NCBI RefSeq assembly: GCF_900188295.1
Contig: NZ_FZNM01000013.1
Span: 32,812-96,811, forward strand
Reading direction: 5' to 3'
Origin: Paracoccus sediminis
GTDB lineage: Bacteria > Pseudomonadota > Alphaproteobacteria > Rhodobacterales > Rhodobacteraceae
DNA length: 64,000 bases
Below the pieces are notes generated by a model. That model was given only the letters and a program-made list of their open reading frames with translations. It did no database searches and had not been told where the DNA came from. Position 1 is the first letter of the stretch, and every line of letters begins with the position of its first letter. Position numbers and translations under genes: made by a program. Below are positions 1 to 13,449 of this stretch, one piece after another.

Positions 1-1
1 C

Positions 2-848
2 AACGACCTGCTGGTGCTGACCCAGCCCGAGGCGGTCGAGGAGATCCATTACCGCTATGCCATGGCGGGCGCCGACATCGTGGAAACGAACACCTTTTCC
101 GCGACCACCATCGCGCAGGCCGATTACGGGATGCAGGCCGCCGTGCACGACCTGAATGTCGAGGGCGCGCGCATCGTCCGCCGCGCCCTGGACCGCGCGG
201 CCGCGCAGGACGGGCGGCCGCGCTTCGTGGCGGGCGCGATCGGGCCGACGAACCGCACCGCGTCGATCAGCCCGGACGTGAACGACCCCGGCTATCGCGC
301 CGTGACCTTTGACGATCTGCGGACAGCCTATCTTCAGCAGGCGCAGGGGTTGATCGAAGGGGGCGCCGACATCCTGCTGATCGAGACGATCTTCGACACC
401 CTGAACGCCAAGGCCGCGATCTTTGCCTGCATCCAGGCGATGCAGGCCCATGGGCGGGAACTGCCGCTGATGATTTCGGGGACGATCACCGATGCATCGG
501 GACGCACGCTGTCGGGCCAGACGCCGACCGCCTTTTGGCATTCGGTGCGCCATGCGCGGCCCTGGTCGGTGGGGCTGAACTGCGCGCTTGGCGCCGCCGC
601 CATGCGGCCGCATCTGGCGGAACTGTCGGGCGTCGCGGACACCAACATCTGCGCCTATCCCAATGCCGGGCTGCCCAACGCCTTTGGCCAATACGACGAA
701 GGCCCGAACGACACCGCCGTGCAGATCGCCGAGTTCGCGCGCGAGGGGCTGGTCAATGTCGTCGGCGGCTGCTGCGGCACCACGCCCGACCATATCCGCG
801 CCATCGCCAAGGCGGTTGGCCAGTACGAACCGCGAAGGGTGCCCGAAT

Positions 849-856
<8 letters not shown>
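2..856 (+). CDS. metH: Methionine synthase, homocysteine-binding module (5' partial)
   Basis: This is the N-terminal module of cobalamin-dependent methionine synthase, which binds and activates homocysteine through a zinc ion. The reading frame is open to the left edge and begins with [16 protein letters not shown], which matches the interior of the homocysteine methyltransferase domain, so the true start lies outside the window. The zinc ligands are visible as the Cys in GLNCALGA and the Cys pair in GGCCGTTP. The frame ends with TGA at 854-856, and the next gene starts at 849, giving an 8-base overlap (ATGCTTGA) that suggests translational coupling. In many bacteria the two halves are one polypeptide; here they are encoded separately. 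Confidence 0.92.
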
Positions 857-3563
<2,707 letters not shown>

Positions 3564-3605
3564 AATTCCCGCCCCGTCACCCTGGCTTCCATATCCTCGG
3601 AGGGT

Positions 3606-3630
3606 CCGGGGGCAGACAGCCCCCGGCCTT
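3606..3630. terminator. Hairpin between convergent genes
   Basis: CCGGGGG at 3606-3612 pairs with CCCCCGG at 3620-3626 around a 7-base loop. It sits between the convergent metH and binding-protein genes and could end transcription from either side. The T-run is short, so intrinsic termination is only plausible. Confidence 0.45.
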
Positions 3631-3632
3631 CT

Positions 3633-4673
3633 TCAGAAACCGGCCTTGATCTTCTCGAACTCGGCCAGCTGTTTTTCGCGCTGCGCGGGATCGTTGGGCG
3701 TCTGGGCCAGGATCGGGGCATCGACCTCGCTCAGCCCGTCCTTCACGGCCTGTTCGTCGGCAATCGTTGCCATCGCCTCGGTCGAGGTATGGCCATAGCC
3801 GATCGTGTCCAGCAAGGCTTTGCCCGCCGACGGCTCCAGCCAGGCGTTGATGAAATCATAGGCCTTTTCTTCGTTGCCCGGCCCGTCTTTCAGGTTGATA
3901 TAGCCGCAAAAGAACGTGGACGACCCTTCCTTGGGCGCCCGCTGGAAGCCCACGGGATAGTTGTCGGCCTGAAGATACACCACGCCGTCGTTCCATGACC
4001 AGGCGATGTCCACCGCGCCGGACGCCATCAGTTGCGCCTGTTCGGACGGGTCTGCCCAATAGGCGGCGACGTTCTGATGGGCCTTGCGCAGCCAGTCGGC
4101 GGCGGCTTGGAACTGTTCGTCGGTCACGTCGGTCCAGTCGGTCGTGCCCGTCGCCAGATAGGCCAGTGCCCAGACATCGTCCGAGGAATCCGGCAGGGAC
4201 GTGCGGCCCTGGTATTTCGGATCGACAAAGACTTGCAGCGTGGACACGTCCTCGGCAGGCACCGTTTCGGTATTATAGGCGATGGCCGTCGCGCCCCAGT
4301 CGGTGGGGATGTACCAGACGCCCTCGTCGTCCTTGAAGACTTCCGATTCCAGAAACTGCGGGTCGATCTTGTCGAAGTTCGGGATCTTCGAGGTGTCCCA
4401 GGGTTCGATCAGGCCGGCGTCGCGGTACTTGCTGACCATCTGGCTGCACGGATGGGCCACGTCGGCCTTGAACCCCGAGGCGATCTTCTGGAACGCCTCG
4501 TCGTCGTCGCCGTAAAAGGCATAGGTCGGGCTGTCGCCGTATTTGTCGACATAGCCTTGAAAGATCGACGGTTCCTCGAACCCCGCCCAGTCGAAGACGG
4601 TCAGTTCCGGGTCGGCTGCCAGGGCGGGCAGGGCAATGGCGGTGGCAAGGGCGGTGGTGGTCAGCAAGCGCAT
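3633..4673 (-). CDS. ABC transporter substrate-binding protein, polyamine type
   Basis: This 346-residue protein is a periplasmic binding protein of the PotD/PotF type, which presents spermidine, putrescine or a similar cation to an inner-membrane ABC transporter. The N-terminus is a signal peptide (MRLLTTTALATAIALPALA, cleavage after ALA). The mature part shows family features such as LTVFDWAGFEEP and YIPTDWGATAIAYN. An upstream ATG at 4706 is in frame, but the ATG at 4673 follows AGGAAAG by 9 bases and begins the signal peptide. No permease or ATPase genes are next to it, so it is either an orphan or serves a remote transporter. The exact ligand cannot be read from the sequence. Confidence 0.85.
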   Translation of the reverse strand: MRLLTTTALATAIALPALAADPELTVFDWAGFEEPSIFQGYVDKYGDSPTYAFYGDDDEAFQKIASGFKADVAHPCSQMVSKYRDAGLIEPWDTSKIPNFDKIDPQFLESEVFKDDEGVWYIPTDWGATAIAYNTETVPAEDVSTLQVFVDPKYQGRTSLPDSSDDVWALAYLATGTTDWTDVTDEQFQAAADWLRKAHQNVAAYWADPSEQAQLMASGAVDIAWSWNDGVVYLQADNYPVGFQRAPKEGSSTFFCGYINLKDGPGNEEKAYDFINAWLEPSAGKALLDTIGYGHTSTEAMATIADEQAVKDGLSEVDAPILAQTPNDPAQREKQLAEFEKIKAGF

Positions 4674-4767
4674 GAAATCGGGCTTTCCTGTTGGGCGGTT
4701 CGACACAAACGCTAGCGGCGGCGAAACCGTCGTGCAAGGGCATCGCGGGACGGTGAGCAGCCCCTGC

Positions 4768-5490
4768 TCAGCGCATCCGCAACGCGCCGTCCAGGCGGAT
4801 CACCTCGCCGTTCAGATAACCGTTCTCGACGATGTGGGCGGCCATGCGGGCAAATTCCGCCGGATCGCCCAGCCGGGCGGGAAACGTCACCTCGGCGGCC
4901 AGCCCGTCCTGAACGTCCTGGGGCAGGCCGCGCAGCATGGGCGTGCCGAAGATGCCCGGCGCGATGGCGCAGACGCGGATGCCCAGGCCCGCCAGGTCGC
5001 GCGCCAGGGGCAGGGTCATCCCCGCGATGCCCGCCTTGGATGCGGCATAGGCCGCCTGTCCTTTCTGCCCGTCAAAGGCCGCAACGGAGGCCGTGTTGAC
5101 GATCACCCCGTTTTCCGCCCGCCCGTTCTTTGCCATTTCGGCCGCCGCCAGCCGCAGGACGTTGAAGCTGCCGATCAGATTGACGTCGATCACGCGGCGA
5201 AAGGCATCCAGATCATGAGGGCCGTTCCGGCTTACGGTCCGTTCGCCGATCACGATGCCCGCGCAGTTCACGCAGATGTCGATGCCGCCCATCCGGTCCG
5301 CAGCCTGCGCGATCGCCGCCGCCGCGCTGTCGGCCGATGTCACGTCGGCCTGCACGGCGTTCGGATCGCCGCCCGTATCGCGGTCCAGCACCACGACCGC
5401 CGCGCCCTTCGCGCGAAACCATGCAGCGGTCGCCGCCCCCAGGCCCGAAGCGCCGCCCGTCACGATGGCGCGGCCATGTGCCAGTTCCAT
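4768..5490 (-). CDS. SDR-family 3-hydroxyacyl-CoA dehydrogenase-like protein
   Basis: This is a classical short-chain dehydrogenase of about 240 residues. It has the NAD(P)-binding TGGASGLG near the N-terminus, NCAG in the middle, and the catalytic Ser with YAASK downstream. The pattern resembles type-2 3-hydroxyacyl-CoA dehydrogenases (HSD10-like), which oxidise 3-hydroxyacyl-CoA to 3-ketoacyl-CoA, but substrate specificity is inferred only. The ATG at 5490 lies 7 bases after GGGGGA; another ATG at 5496 is possible but too close to that site. It starts 14 bases after the ppk2 stop, so the two are probably co-transcribed. Confidence 0.85.
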   Translation of the reverse strand: MELAHGRAIVTGGASGLGAATAAWFRAKGAAVVVLDRDTGGDPNAVQADVTSADSAAAAIAQAADRMGGIDICVNCAGIVIGERTVSRNGPHDLDAFRRVIDVNLIGSFNVLRLAAAEMAKNGRAENGVIVNTASVAAFDGQKGQAAYAASKAGIAGMTLPLARDLAGLGIRVCAIAPGIFGTPMLRGLPQDVQDGLAAEVTFPARLGDPAEFARMAAHIVENGYLNGEVIRLDGALRMR

Positions 5491-5503
5491 GCCCATTCCC
5501 CCG

Positions 5504-6379
5504 TCAGTCCAATAGTTCCGGCCCGCCCGTGATCGCCGGATCCGGGGTGCCGATGGCATCGGTATCCTTGCCCGCGAAATCGACCGCGTTCAGCACCGTC
5601 TGGATCGCGGCCAGCCGCGCGCGGCGCTTGTCGTCGGACCGGATCACCGTCCATGGGACGATCGGCGAATGCGACAGGTTCAGCGTGTCGCGGATAGCCT
5701 GGGTATAGTCGTCCCATTTCGCCAGTCCCTCCACGTCGATGGACGACAGCTTCCATTGTTTCAGCGGATCGGATTCGCGGTCCAGGAACCGGCGCAGCTG
5801 TTCGGCCCGCCCCACGTTCAGCCACAGCTTGACCAGAATGATGCCGTCATCGACCAGGGTCTGTTCGAACCCCGGCAACTGGCGGAAAAAGGCATTGCGC
5901 TGCTGGTCGGTGGAAAAGCCGAAGACCCGTTCGACGATGCCGCGGTTGTACCAGCTGCGGTCGAACAGCGCGATTTCCCCGGCGGCGGGCAGCCAGTCCA
6001 CATACCGCTGGAAATACCACTGGCCCGCCTCTCGGCTGGTGGGGGTGGGCAGGGCGACGATGCCGGCGGAACGGGGATTCAGGTTTTCGCGCATCCGTTC
6101 GATGGTGCCGCCCTTGCCCGCGGCGTCGCGGCCTTCGAACAGGACGACCAGGCGCTTTCCTGTGGCGACCGCATCGTGCATCATGCGCACCAGCTGCAAC
6201 TGTAACCCGTCCATCTGCGCGTCATAGGCCTTGCGGTCCATCTCCTCGCGGTACGGATAGGCCGGATCCAGGATCGCGTCCTTGTCGGCGCCCTCCAGGA
6301 TCTGCCTGATCTCCTTGGGCGCGGCCTTCAGCGCCTCGGTGATCTTGCCGACCAGGGGCAGGTGCGGGATATCGGCCAT
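5504..6379 (-). CDS. ppk2: Polyphosphate kinase 2
   Basis: This 291-residue protein belongs to the PPK2 family, which transfers phosphate between polyphosphate and nucleoside diphosphates (or monophosphates in some classes). Walker A is GRDAAGKGG at 83-91 and Walker B is FDRSWYNRG around 139-147; the [12 protein letters not shown] stretch is also typical. Length fits single-domain class I or III enzymes; the nucleotide preference cannot be settled here. It starts 3 bases after the metA stop and is followed closely by the SDR gene, in one leftward set with metA and the ATPase gene. Confidence 0.93.
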   Translation of the reverse strand: MADIPHLPLVGKITEALKAAPKEIRQILEGADKDAILDPAYPYREEMDRKAYDAQMDGLQLQLVRMMHDAVATGKRLVVLFEGRDAAGKGGTIERMRENLNPRSAGIVALPTPTSREAGQWYFQRYVDWLPAAGEIALFDRSWYNRGIVERVFGFSTDQQRNAFFRQLPGFEQTLVDDGIILVKLWLNVGRAEQLRRFLDRESDPLKQWKLSSIDVEGLAKWDDYTQAIRDTLNLSHSPIVPWTVIRSDDKRRARLAAIQTVLNAVDFAGKDTDAIGTPDPAITGGPELLD

Positions 6380-6382
6380 GTC

Positions 6383-7309
6383 TTATCCTTCGCCAATGCG
6401 GGACAGGTCGTATTGGGTGGTCTGATAGATCTCGTTGATCCAGTTACCGTAGAGCAGATGCGCATGGCTGCGCCAGCGGTTCGACGGCGCGCGCGCGGGA
6501 TCGTCGTCGGGATAATAGTTCAGCGGCACGTTGATCGGCTTGCCCGAGGCGGCATCGCGGTCGTATTCCTCTTTCAGGGTCGTGCTGTCGTATTCGAAAT
6601 GGTTGAAGATATACAGCGCGCGGTGCCCCGGATCCTCCAGCAGGCAGGGACCGACGTGATCGCTGGACAGCAGCGTCCGCAGGGCAGGGCGGGCGTCCAC
6701 GTCGGGCTGGCGCACCTCGGTCCAGCGGCTGACGGGAACCAGCACGTCGTCGGAAAAACCGCGCAGATAGGGGGACGCGGGCGCCCGGTTGTGGTGGCGA
6801 AAGCAGCCAAAGGCCTTGGCGGGCAGGGGATGCTTGGGAAGCCCGTGGAAATGCCAGGCCATCGCCATGCCGCCCCAGCAGACGCCGAAGGTGGAATGGA
6901 CATGGCTTTGCGTCCAGGCGAACACGCGGGTCAGTTCGTCCCAATAGGTCACGTCCTCGAAGGGCAGTTGTTCGACGGGGGCGCCGGTGATGACAAGGCC
7001 GTCGAACTTCTCGCCCGTGGCCTCGACCTCGCGGAAGGGGCGATAGAAGCTTTCCAGGTGGTCGGCGGCGGTGTTGCGGCTTTCGTGGTCGGACATGCGG
7101 ATCAATTGGAAATCGATCTGCAAGGGCGTCGCGCCGATCAGCCGGGCGAACTGGTTTTCGGTCTGGATCTTCTTGGGCATCAGGTTCAACAGCCCGATCC
7201 GCAGGGGCCGGATATCCTGCGTCGCCGCCCGGCCCGGAGACATGACCATCACGCCTTCGTCCGACAGAATGCGATAGGCGGGCAGATTCTCGTTCAGGGT
7301 GATGGGCAT
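6383..7309 (-). CDS. metA: Homoserine O-acyltransferase MetA (probably acetyl-CoA type)
   Basis: This 308-residue protein aligns along its length with MetA, which acylates homoserine at the start of methionine biosynthesis. Catalytic residues are visible: Cys144 in GVCWGG, and His237 and Glu239 in FNHFEY. At the position known to decide acyl specificity (Gly111 in E. coli MetA for succinyl-CoA, Glu in acetyl-CoA enzymes) this protein has Glu113 in GAPVEQL. By that published rule it should use acetyl-CoA; this is an inference from one residue. The start codon is one base beyond the stop of the upstream ATPase gene, so translation is likely coupled. Confidence 0.94.
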   Translation of the reverse strand: MPITLNENLPAYRILSDEGVMVMSPGRAATQDIRPLRIGLLNLMPKKIQTENQFARLIGATPLQIDFQLIRMSDHESRNTAADHLESFYRPFREVEATGEKFDGLVITGAPVEQLPFEDVTYWDELTRVFAWTQSHVHSTFGVCWGGMAMAWHFHGLPKHPLPAKAFGCFRHHNRAPASPYLRGFSDDVLVPVSRWTEVRQPDVDARPALRTLLSSDHVGPCLLEDPGHRALYIFNHFEYDSTTLKEEYDRDAASGKPINVPLNYYPDDDPARAPSNRWRSHAHLLYGNWINEIYQTTQYDLSRIGEG

Positions 7310-7310
7310 G

Positions 7311-8174
7311 TCAGGCTTCCTTGCGGTCGATGGCGCGGGCGATCAGGGCGTTGAAATCGCCGGGCGATTTCACGGCGGCGACCTCCTCGGCCAGGATGGT
7401 GACGCCGCGCCGGGCCATGGCTTCGTATCGCGGCTGGCGGTGGGCCAGGGCGCGGGCATAGGTCCAGCGGATGAAATCGTCGGGGTTCACCTCGTCCCCC
7501 TCCAGCCCCTTTTCGACGCGATAGGCGATCCAGGCCCTTTCCAGGAATTGCGGCTGGTAATACATGGGCTTGGGCGCGCGGTCGAACCGGCGCACCAGAT
7601 CGGCGGTGTGGGCGTCCGACCCCTTGATCCAGACCATCAGCAGGTCGCGTTCAAGCGCCGACAGCACCGGATCGTCGGGATCGTCGGGATCCACGACCTC
7701 GCAGATCGACCCGCCGCTGTCGCAGACGAAATGCGGGATGGCATAGATGTCGCGGGCGCGATCCATGAAATGCCGCGTGTCCAGAAGCGCCGCGATTTCT
7801 GCCCGGCGGTGCTGGTTCTGGCGCAGGCCGTATTCGTCAAAAGGCAGCCCGCCGCGCGACGGGCTGCCGGGCTTGCCCAGATAGGTGGACAGCGGCACCA
7901 GGTTGTCGAAGGTGATGTTGCTGGCGACATAGATGCTGTCGGACAGCAGCAGATCGCGCAGGAAGGGAACCTTCATCGCCTCGCGCTTGAAGTTGTCGGC
8001 GATGAATTCGCCCATGTAGCGGGTGCCGATCCGGTAATCGACCGAATAATGGAACCAGTCGCCCGCATCGCGCAGCATGGTGGCCAGATAGGTCTTGCCC
8101 AGGCCCGACATGCCGAACAGCACGACGCGCCTTGCGTTCGTTCCCAGCCATTCGCCGCCGCTGCCATAGATCAT
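7311..8174 (-). CDS. P-loop ATPase/kinase-like protein of unknown role
   Basis: This 287-residue protein has a Walker A motif (GMSGLGKT) near the N-terminus within [18 protein letters not shown] and no recognisable second domain. The fold looks like a P-loop kinase or ATPase; the biochemical role is unknown to me. The ATG at 8174 follows AAAGGG at a suitable distance, while the frame upstream of it reads antisense to the next gene. It lies directly before metA with a one-base gap, which hints at joint expression but does not prove a role in methionine metabolism. Confidence 0.8.
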   Translation of the reverse strand: MIYGSGGEWLGTNARRVVLFGMSGLGKTYLATMLRDAGDWFHYSVDYRIGTRYMGEFIADNFKREAMKVPFLRDLLLSDSIYVASNITFDNLVPLSTYLGKPGSPSRGGLPFDEYGLRQNQHRRAEIAALLDTRHFMDRARDIYAIPHFVCDSGGSICEVVDPDDPDDPVLSALERDLLMVWIKGSDAHTADLVRRFDRAPKPMYYQPQFLERAWIAYRVEKGLEGDEVNPDDFIRWTYARALAHRQPRYEAMARRGVTILAEEVAAVKSPGDFNALIARAIDRKEA

Positions 8175-8225
8175 CGGGTGCCCTTTCGTTGCAGGCGCAT
8201 AGGTAATGCGGGCCATGCCGAAAGC

Positions 8226-8251
8226 AAAGGCCCCGCCGGGGCGGGGCCTTT
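8226..8251 (-). terminator. Intrinsic terminator after the FadL-like gene
   Basis: AAAGGCCCCG at 8226-8235 pairs perfectly with CGGGGCCTTT at 8242-8251. Read on the minus strand, the stem ends in TTT and is followed by GCTTT. It lies between the end of the outer-membrane protein gene (8276) and the start of the ATPase gene (8174), as expected for a terminator of the former. Confidence 0.75.
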
Positions 8252-8275
8252 GTGTCGCCCTGCGGAGGGCAGGCG

Positions 8276-9454
8276 TCAGAAGCTGTAGCCTATGCGGACG
8301 CCGACGCCCCAGGCATGGTTGTCTTCCATGGTGGCGACCCGCGTCTTGTTGCCGGTTTCCCCGATGCCAAGGTCCGAACCGCCCAGCCGGGTATAATTGA
8401 TGCCCGTCGTGACCTTGAGGTTGTCCATCGTATAGATGGCCGCCAGCGTCACGCCCTTGCGCCCGTTGGTCGGCGCCAGCGGCGACACCGTGTCGCCTTC
8501 GCTGGCCTCGTACAGGAACGACACGGACCCGGACCAGTTGTCGGTGAACTGGCGGCCCATCCCGATCGTGTAGGTCGTCGTATCCTCGACCTCGACCAGC
8601 GGCACCGATCCGCCGGTCGGCGTCGCGATCGGGAAGACGGCATTGTCCACGATGAATTCGGACCATTTCACCCAGCGGATCGAACCGAACACCAGTGTGC
8701 CCTCGGCAACGCCGGTCTGGCCTTCCAGGGTCCAGCTGCGCGGCGTCTTGACCGTGTAGCGTCCCGAGATCGTATCGGTCAGGCCACCCGTCGCGCCCAG
8801 GATGACATTGCCCGTTTCGGTCATGTCGAAGTCGTGTTCGATGGGAGAGTTGTAGGTCAGCGACACGCGCCCGGCGATCTCGGGGATCTCGTAGGCCGCG
8901 CCGATGACATAGCCCGTGCCCCATTCATCCTCGATCTCCAGGTTGTAGGGCGGCGCGATCCGGCTGTATCCCGCCCCGTCCAGAACCACGCGGCCATCCG
9001 CTCTCGAGGCGCGGATTCCGCCATGGATCGAAAAGTTGTTTTCGAACCTGTACCGGGCCAGGGCGGTCAGGGTGGTCGAATTGACCTCGACCCGCGTGCC
9101 GCCCAACACCACAGAGCCGTCGGTCGAGGGATTGGGGAACGGGCCGGGCTGCGTCGGATACAGGATGTCCGCCCCGAACGGCTGTTCCATGATGAAGGCG
9201 GCCGAGAGGTTGTCGTTGAACTGGTGCTTGTAGGACAGCCCCGCAAAGCCGTAACCCTGCGCCACGTCGCCGGTTTTGAACCCGGCGATATCCGTGCCTT
9301 CGACCGTCGGATCGACGCCGCCAAAGCTCAACTCGGCATAGTTCCCTTGTTCGAACAGCACAGCCAGCGACTGCGGCGCCCGTTCGATTCCTCCGGCCAC
9401 GACCGGCGCGGTCGTCATCAGCAGCACCGCGCTGCCGGACAGGATCTTGTTCAT
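8276..9454 (-). CDS. OmpP1/FadL/TodX-family outer-membrane transport protein
   Basis: This 392-residue protein starts with a signal peptide (MNKILSGSAVLLMTTAPVVA) and continues as alternating short hydrophobic segments, ending in VGVRIGYSF with the terminal Phe typical of outer-membrane beta-barrels. It resembles the FadL family of barrels that move hydrophobic compounds such as fatty acids. The frame extends upstream to 9832, but that part is antisense to guaB; the ATG at 9454 begins the signal peptide. It is a single-gene unit with its own terminator, divergent from guaB. Confidence 0.85.
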   Translation of the reverse strand: MNKILSGSAVLLMTTAPVVAGGIERAPQSLAVLFEQGNYAELSFGGVDPTVEGTDIAGFKTGDVAQGYGFAGLSYKHQFNDNLSAAFIMEQPFGADILYPTQPGPFPNPSTDGSVVLGGTRVEVNSTTLTALARYRFENNFSIHGGIRASRADGRVVLDGAGYSRIAPPYNLEIEDEWGTGYVIGAAYEIPEIAGRVSLTYNSPIEHDFDMTETGNVILGATGGLTDTISGRYTVKTPRSWTLEGQTGVAEGTLVFGSIRWVKWSEFIVDNAVFPIATPTGGSVPLVEVEDTTTYTIGMGRQFTDNWSGSVSFLYEASEGDTVSPLAPTNGRKGVTLAAIYTMDNLKVTTGINYTRLGGSDLGIGETGNKTRVATMEDNHAWGVGVRIGYSF

Positions 9455-11148
<1,694 letters not shown>

Positions 11149-11374
11149 TCAACGGATCATCCGGTTTTCTGGCTGGTTCCACGTCGGGATGCCTCGGTCT
11201 TCATCATCAGAGGTCTTGATGGAGCTTTCACGTGCCGGCATGGCATGGTCGTTCAAGGCCCGCAGCATGCCAACCGTCTTGAGGCGACGCTGAGCGGATC
11301 GAGCCGCCATGGCTTCGGGTTGGGAATCCCGCCGCCTTGGACAGGATCATCCAGGACGTTGAAATTGCGGGTTT
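11149..11374. other. Intergenic, no gene seen
   Basis: These 226 bases lie between the convergent guaB and adenine deaminase genes. I see no convincing ORF, RNA gene or strong hairpin. Confidence 0.5.
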
Positions 11375-13072
11375 CTAGCCCGATATGATTTCGAACCGGG
11401 TCACGTCGATCATTCCCCGGTCGGTGATCTTCAGCGCCGGGATGACGGGCAGGGCCAGAAAGGCCAGTTGCAGGAACGGCTCCTCCAGCGTGACGCCCAA
11501 GGTTCTGGCGGCAGCGCGCAGCAGGACCAGCCGGTCGCGCACGGTTTCGAACGGATCGAGGCTCATCAGGCCTGCGGCGGGCAAGGGCAGTTCCGCCAGG
11601 ACATTTCCCCCGGCCGCGACCACGAATCCCCCTTCGATCTGCTGCAAACGGTTCGCGGCCATCGCCATGTCGTCATAGTCGATGCCCACCACGGCGATGT
11701 TGTGATGGTCGTGACACACGGTCGACGCGATGGCCCCCCGCCCGATCCCGAAGCCCTCGACAAAGCCCGAGGCGATGTTTCCGTTTCGGCCATGGCGTTC
11801 GATCACCGCGATGCGCGCCAGATCGCGGGCCGGATCGGGGCGCTTGTCGCCGTCACGGGGGGCGATGTCGCGGATCAGGTGCCGGGTGATGATCTTGCCC
11901 TCGACGATGCCGATCACCGGGGTTTCGGCGCGGTTGCCGGAACAGCGGAAATTCTGCGCCCGGACCTGCGGCGCCTTGACCGAGGCGCGGCCGACCGGCT
12001 GGATCCCCCTGCGCCCGGCAAAGGCAGCCTCGTCGACGATGCGCCCGCCGCACAGCACCAGATGCGCCCGGCAGCTTTCCAGGCTGTCAAGCGCCACAAT
12101 GTCGGCGCGCAGGCCGGGCGCGATCAACCCCCGATCCTTGAGGCCAAACGCCTCGGCCGCCGACAGGGACGCCGCGCGATAGACGGCTAGAACCGGACTG
12201 CCGCGTCGGATCAGGTCGCGGATCATGTGATCCAGATGACCATGTTCGGCAATGTCCAGAGGATTCCGGTCGTCTGTGCACAGGCACATGTAAGGCGCGG
12301 TCACATCCGTCAGGACCGGCTGCAAGGCCGCCAGATCCTTGCTGACCGACCCTTCGCGGATCAGGACGCGCATCCCCTTGCGCAGCTTTTCCAGGGCCTC
12401 GTCGGCCGTGGTGGCTTCGTGTTCGGTGCGGATGCCTGAGGCGACATAGGCCGACAGATCGCGGCCCGACAATTGCGGGCAATGGCCGTCGATATGGCCG
12501 CCGGCAAACAGGCGCAGCTTGGCCAGGGCGGCGGGATCGCGCTGGATCACGCCGGGATAGTTCATGAATTCGGCCAGCCCGATGTTCGACGGATGGCCCA
12601 TGACGGCTTGCAAATCCACAGCCTCGATCCGCGCGCCCGATGTTTCCATCGCGGTCGAGGGAACGCAGGACGACAATTGCACCCGCAGGTCCATCAGCAG
12701 GCATTCGCTGGCCTGCTGGAACCAGCGGATGCCGTCCAGACCGATGACATTGGCGATTTCATGCGGATCGCAGATGGCGGTGGTGATGCCGCGCGGGGTG
12801 ACGCAGCGGTCGAACTCATGCGGGGTCACAAGGCTGCTTTCGACATGCAGATGCGTGTCGATGAAGCCCGGAACCAGCGTCAGACCGCTGACGTCGACAA
12901 CGCGCGACGCCCGGTATTCATCGCCCACTCCGACGATGCGGTCGTTGCCGATGGCAACGTCGCCCGCGATCATGCTGCCCGTAATCAGGTCGAACACACG
13001 ACCCCCACGCAGAACCAGATCGGCAGGCTCATCCCCGCACGCCTGCGCTATGCGCCGTTCCAGATCGTCCAT
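11375..13072 (-). CDS. ade: Adenine deaminase
   Basis: This 565-residue amidohydrolase converts adenine to hypoxanthine for purine salvage. Metal-binding HLHVESS lies near residues 73-79, preceded by LVPGFIDTH, and the C-terminal half contains [12 protein letters not shown] and [19 protein letters not shown], both typical of bacterial Ade. Length matches the family. AGGGGA precedes the ATG by 5 bases. A 7-bp palindrome lies just upstream (13091-13109) and may be an operator. This is the last chromosomal gene before the tRNA-derived attachment site at 13141. Confidence 0.94.
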   Translation of the reverse strand: MDDLERRIAQACGDEPADLVLRGGRVFDLITGSMIAGDVAIGNDRIVGVGDEYRASRVVDVSGLTLVPGFIDTHLHVESSLVTPHEFDRCVTPRGITTAICDPHEIANVIGLDGIRWFQQASECLLMDLRVQLSSCVPSTAMETSGARIEAVDLQAVMGHPSNIGLAEFMNYPGVIQRDPAALAKLRLFAGGHIDGHCPQLSGRDLSAYVASGIRTEHEATTADEALEKLRKGMRVLIREGSVSKDLAALQPVLTDVTAPYMCLCTDDRNPLDIAEHGHLDHMIRDLIRRGSPVLAVYRAASLSAAEAFGLKDRGLIAPGLRADIVALDSLESCRAHLVLCGGRIVDEAAFAGRRGIQPVGRASVKAPQVRAQNFRCSGNRAETPVIGIVEGKIITRHLIRDIAPRDGDKRPDPARDLARIAVIERHGRNGNIASGFVEGFGIGRGAIASTVCHDHHNIAVVGIDYDDMAMAANRLQQIEGGFVVAAGGNVLAELPLPAAGLMSLDPFETVRDRLVLLRAAARTLGVTLEEPFLQLAFLALPVIPALKITDRGMIDVTRFEIISG

Positions 13073-13090
13073 GCCGTCCCCTTTCGATTT

Positions 13091-13109
13091 GTGTCAGAAG
13101 ACCTGACAC
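13091..13109 (-). promoter_or_regulatory. Palindromic operator candidate upstream of ade
   Basis: GTGTCAG at 13091-13097 and CTGACAC at 13103-13109 form a perfect 7-bp inverted repeat around AAGAC, 18-37 bases before the adenine deaminase start. Position and symmetry suggest a repressor site. The repressor is not identified. Confidence 0.5.
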
Positions 13110-13140
13110 AAGGCGCGGCGTCCAGAGGCGAAACGGAGAA

Positions 13141-13187
13141 TGGCGCACCCGAAGGGATTCGAACCCCTGGCCTCTGCCTTCGGAGGG
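13141..13187 (-). other. att site: tRNA-Arg(CCG) 3' half, left copy
   Basis: On the minus strand this reads as anticodon arm (loop CTCCGAA, anticodon CCG), variable region, T-arm with GGTTCGAATCC, and acceptor 3' strand ending GCGCCA. The 5' half is absent: no GCGCCCG acceptor partner or D-arm lies to its right. As it adjoins the chromosomal ade gene, it is the displaced original 3' end. It is not a functional tRNA. Confidence 0.8.
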
Positions 13188-13449
13188 CAGCTAAAGCGGC
13201 TTTTCGCCCTGCTGCGACCTTGGCTAGGAAGTGCGTCCCGACTTCGAAAAACGTCCGTCCATCAACCTGTTATCGTCCCTGTGTATCCGCTGGCGGTCAC
13301 GCGGTCACGCGGTCAACGGTTTCGGTTCGCGCCTGTCACACTGCCGGTGTGACCGTGGTGTGACAGGAGGGGGGTATGGGGGGCCTTCCGCGCGGTCTGG
13401 ATAGAGGTGCCCGCGCGAAAAATTTCGTCGGATTTTTCTGACCCGCCTC
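13188..13449. other. Island left end with integrase arm-type repeats
   Basis: No gene is seen. CCTGTCACAC at 13332-13341 and GTGTGACAGG at 13358-13367 form an inverted repeat, with a further GTGTGAC at 13347-13353; GCGGTCAC is repeated at about 13293-13308. GTGACAGG recurs at 22114-22121 near the other island end, so these are candidate integrase arm sites. Confidence 0.45.

Noticed and set aside
13140..13352. ORF starting MAHPKGFEPLASAFGG
   Set aside because: It reads through the tRNA-Arg 3' half; this peptide is a well-known artefact of translating tRNA sequence.
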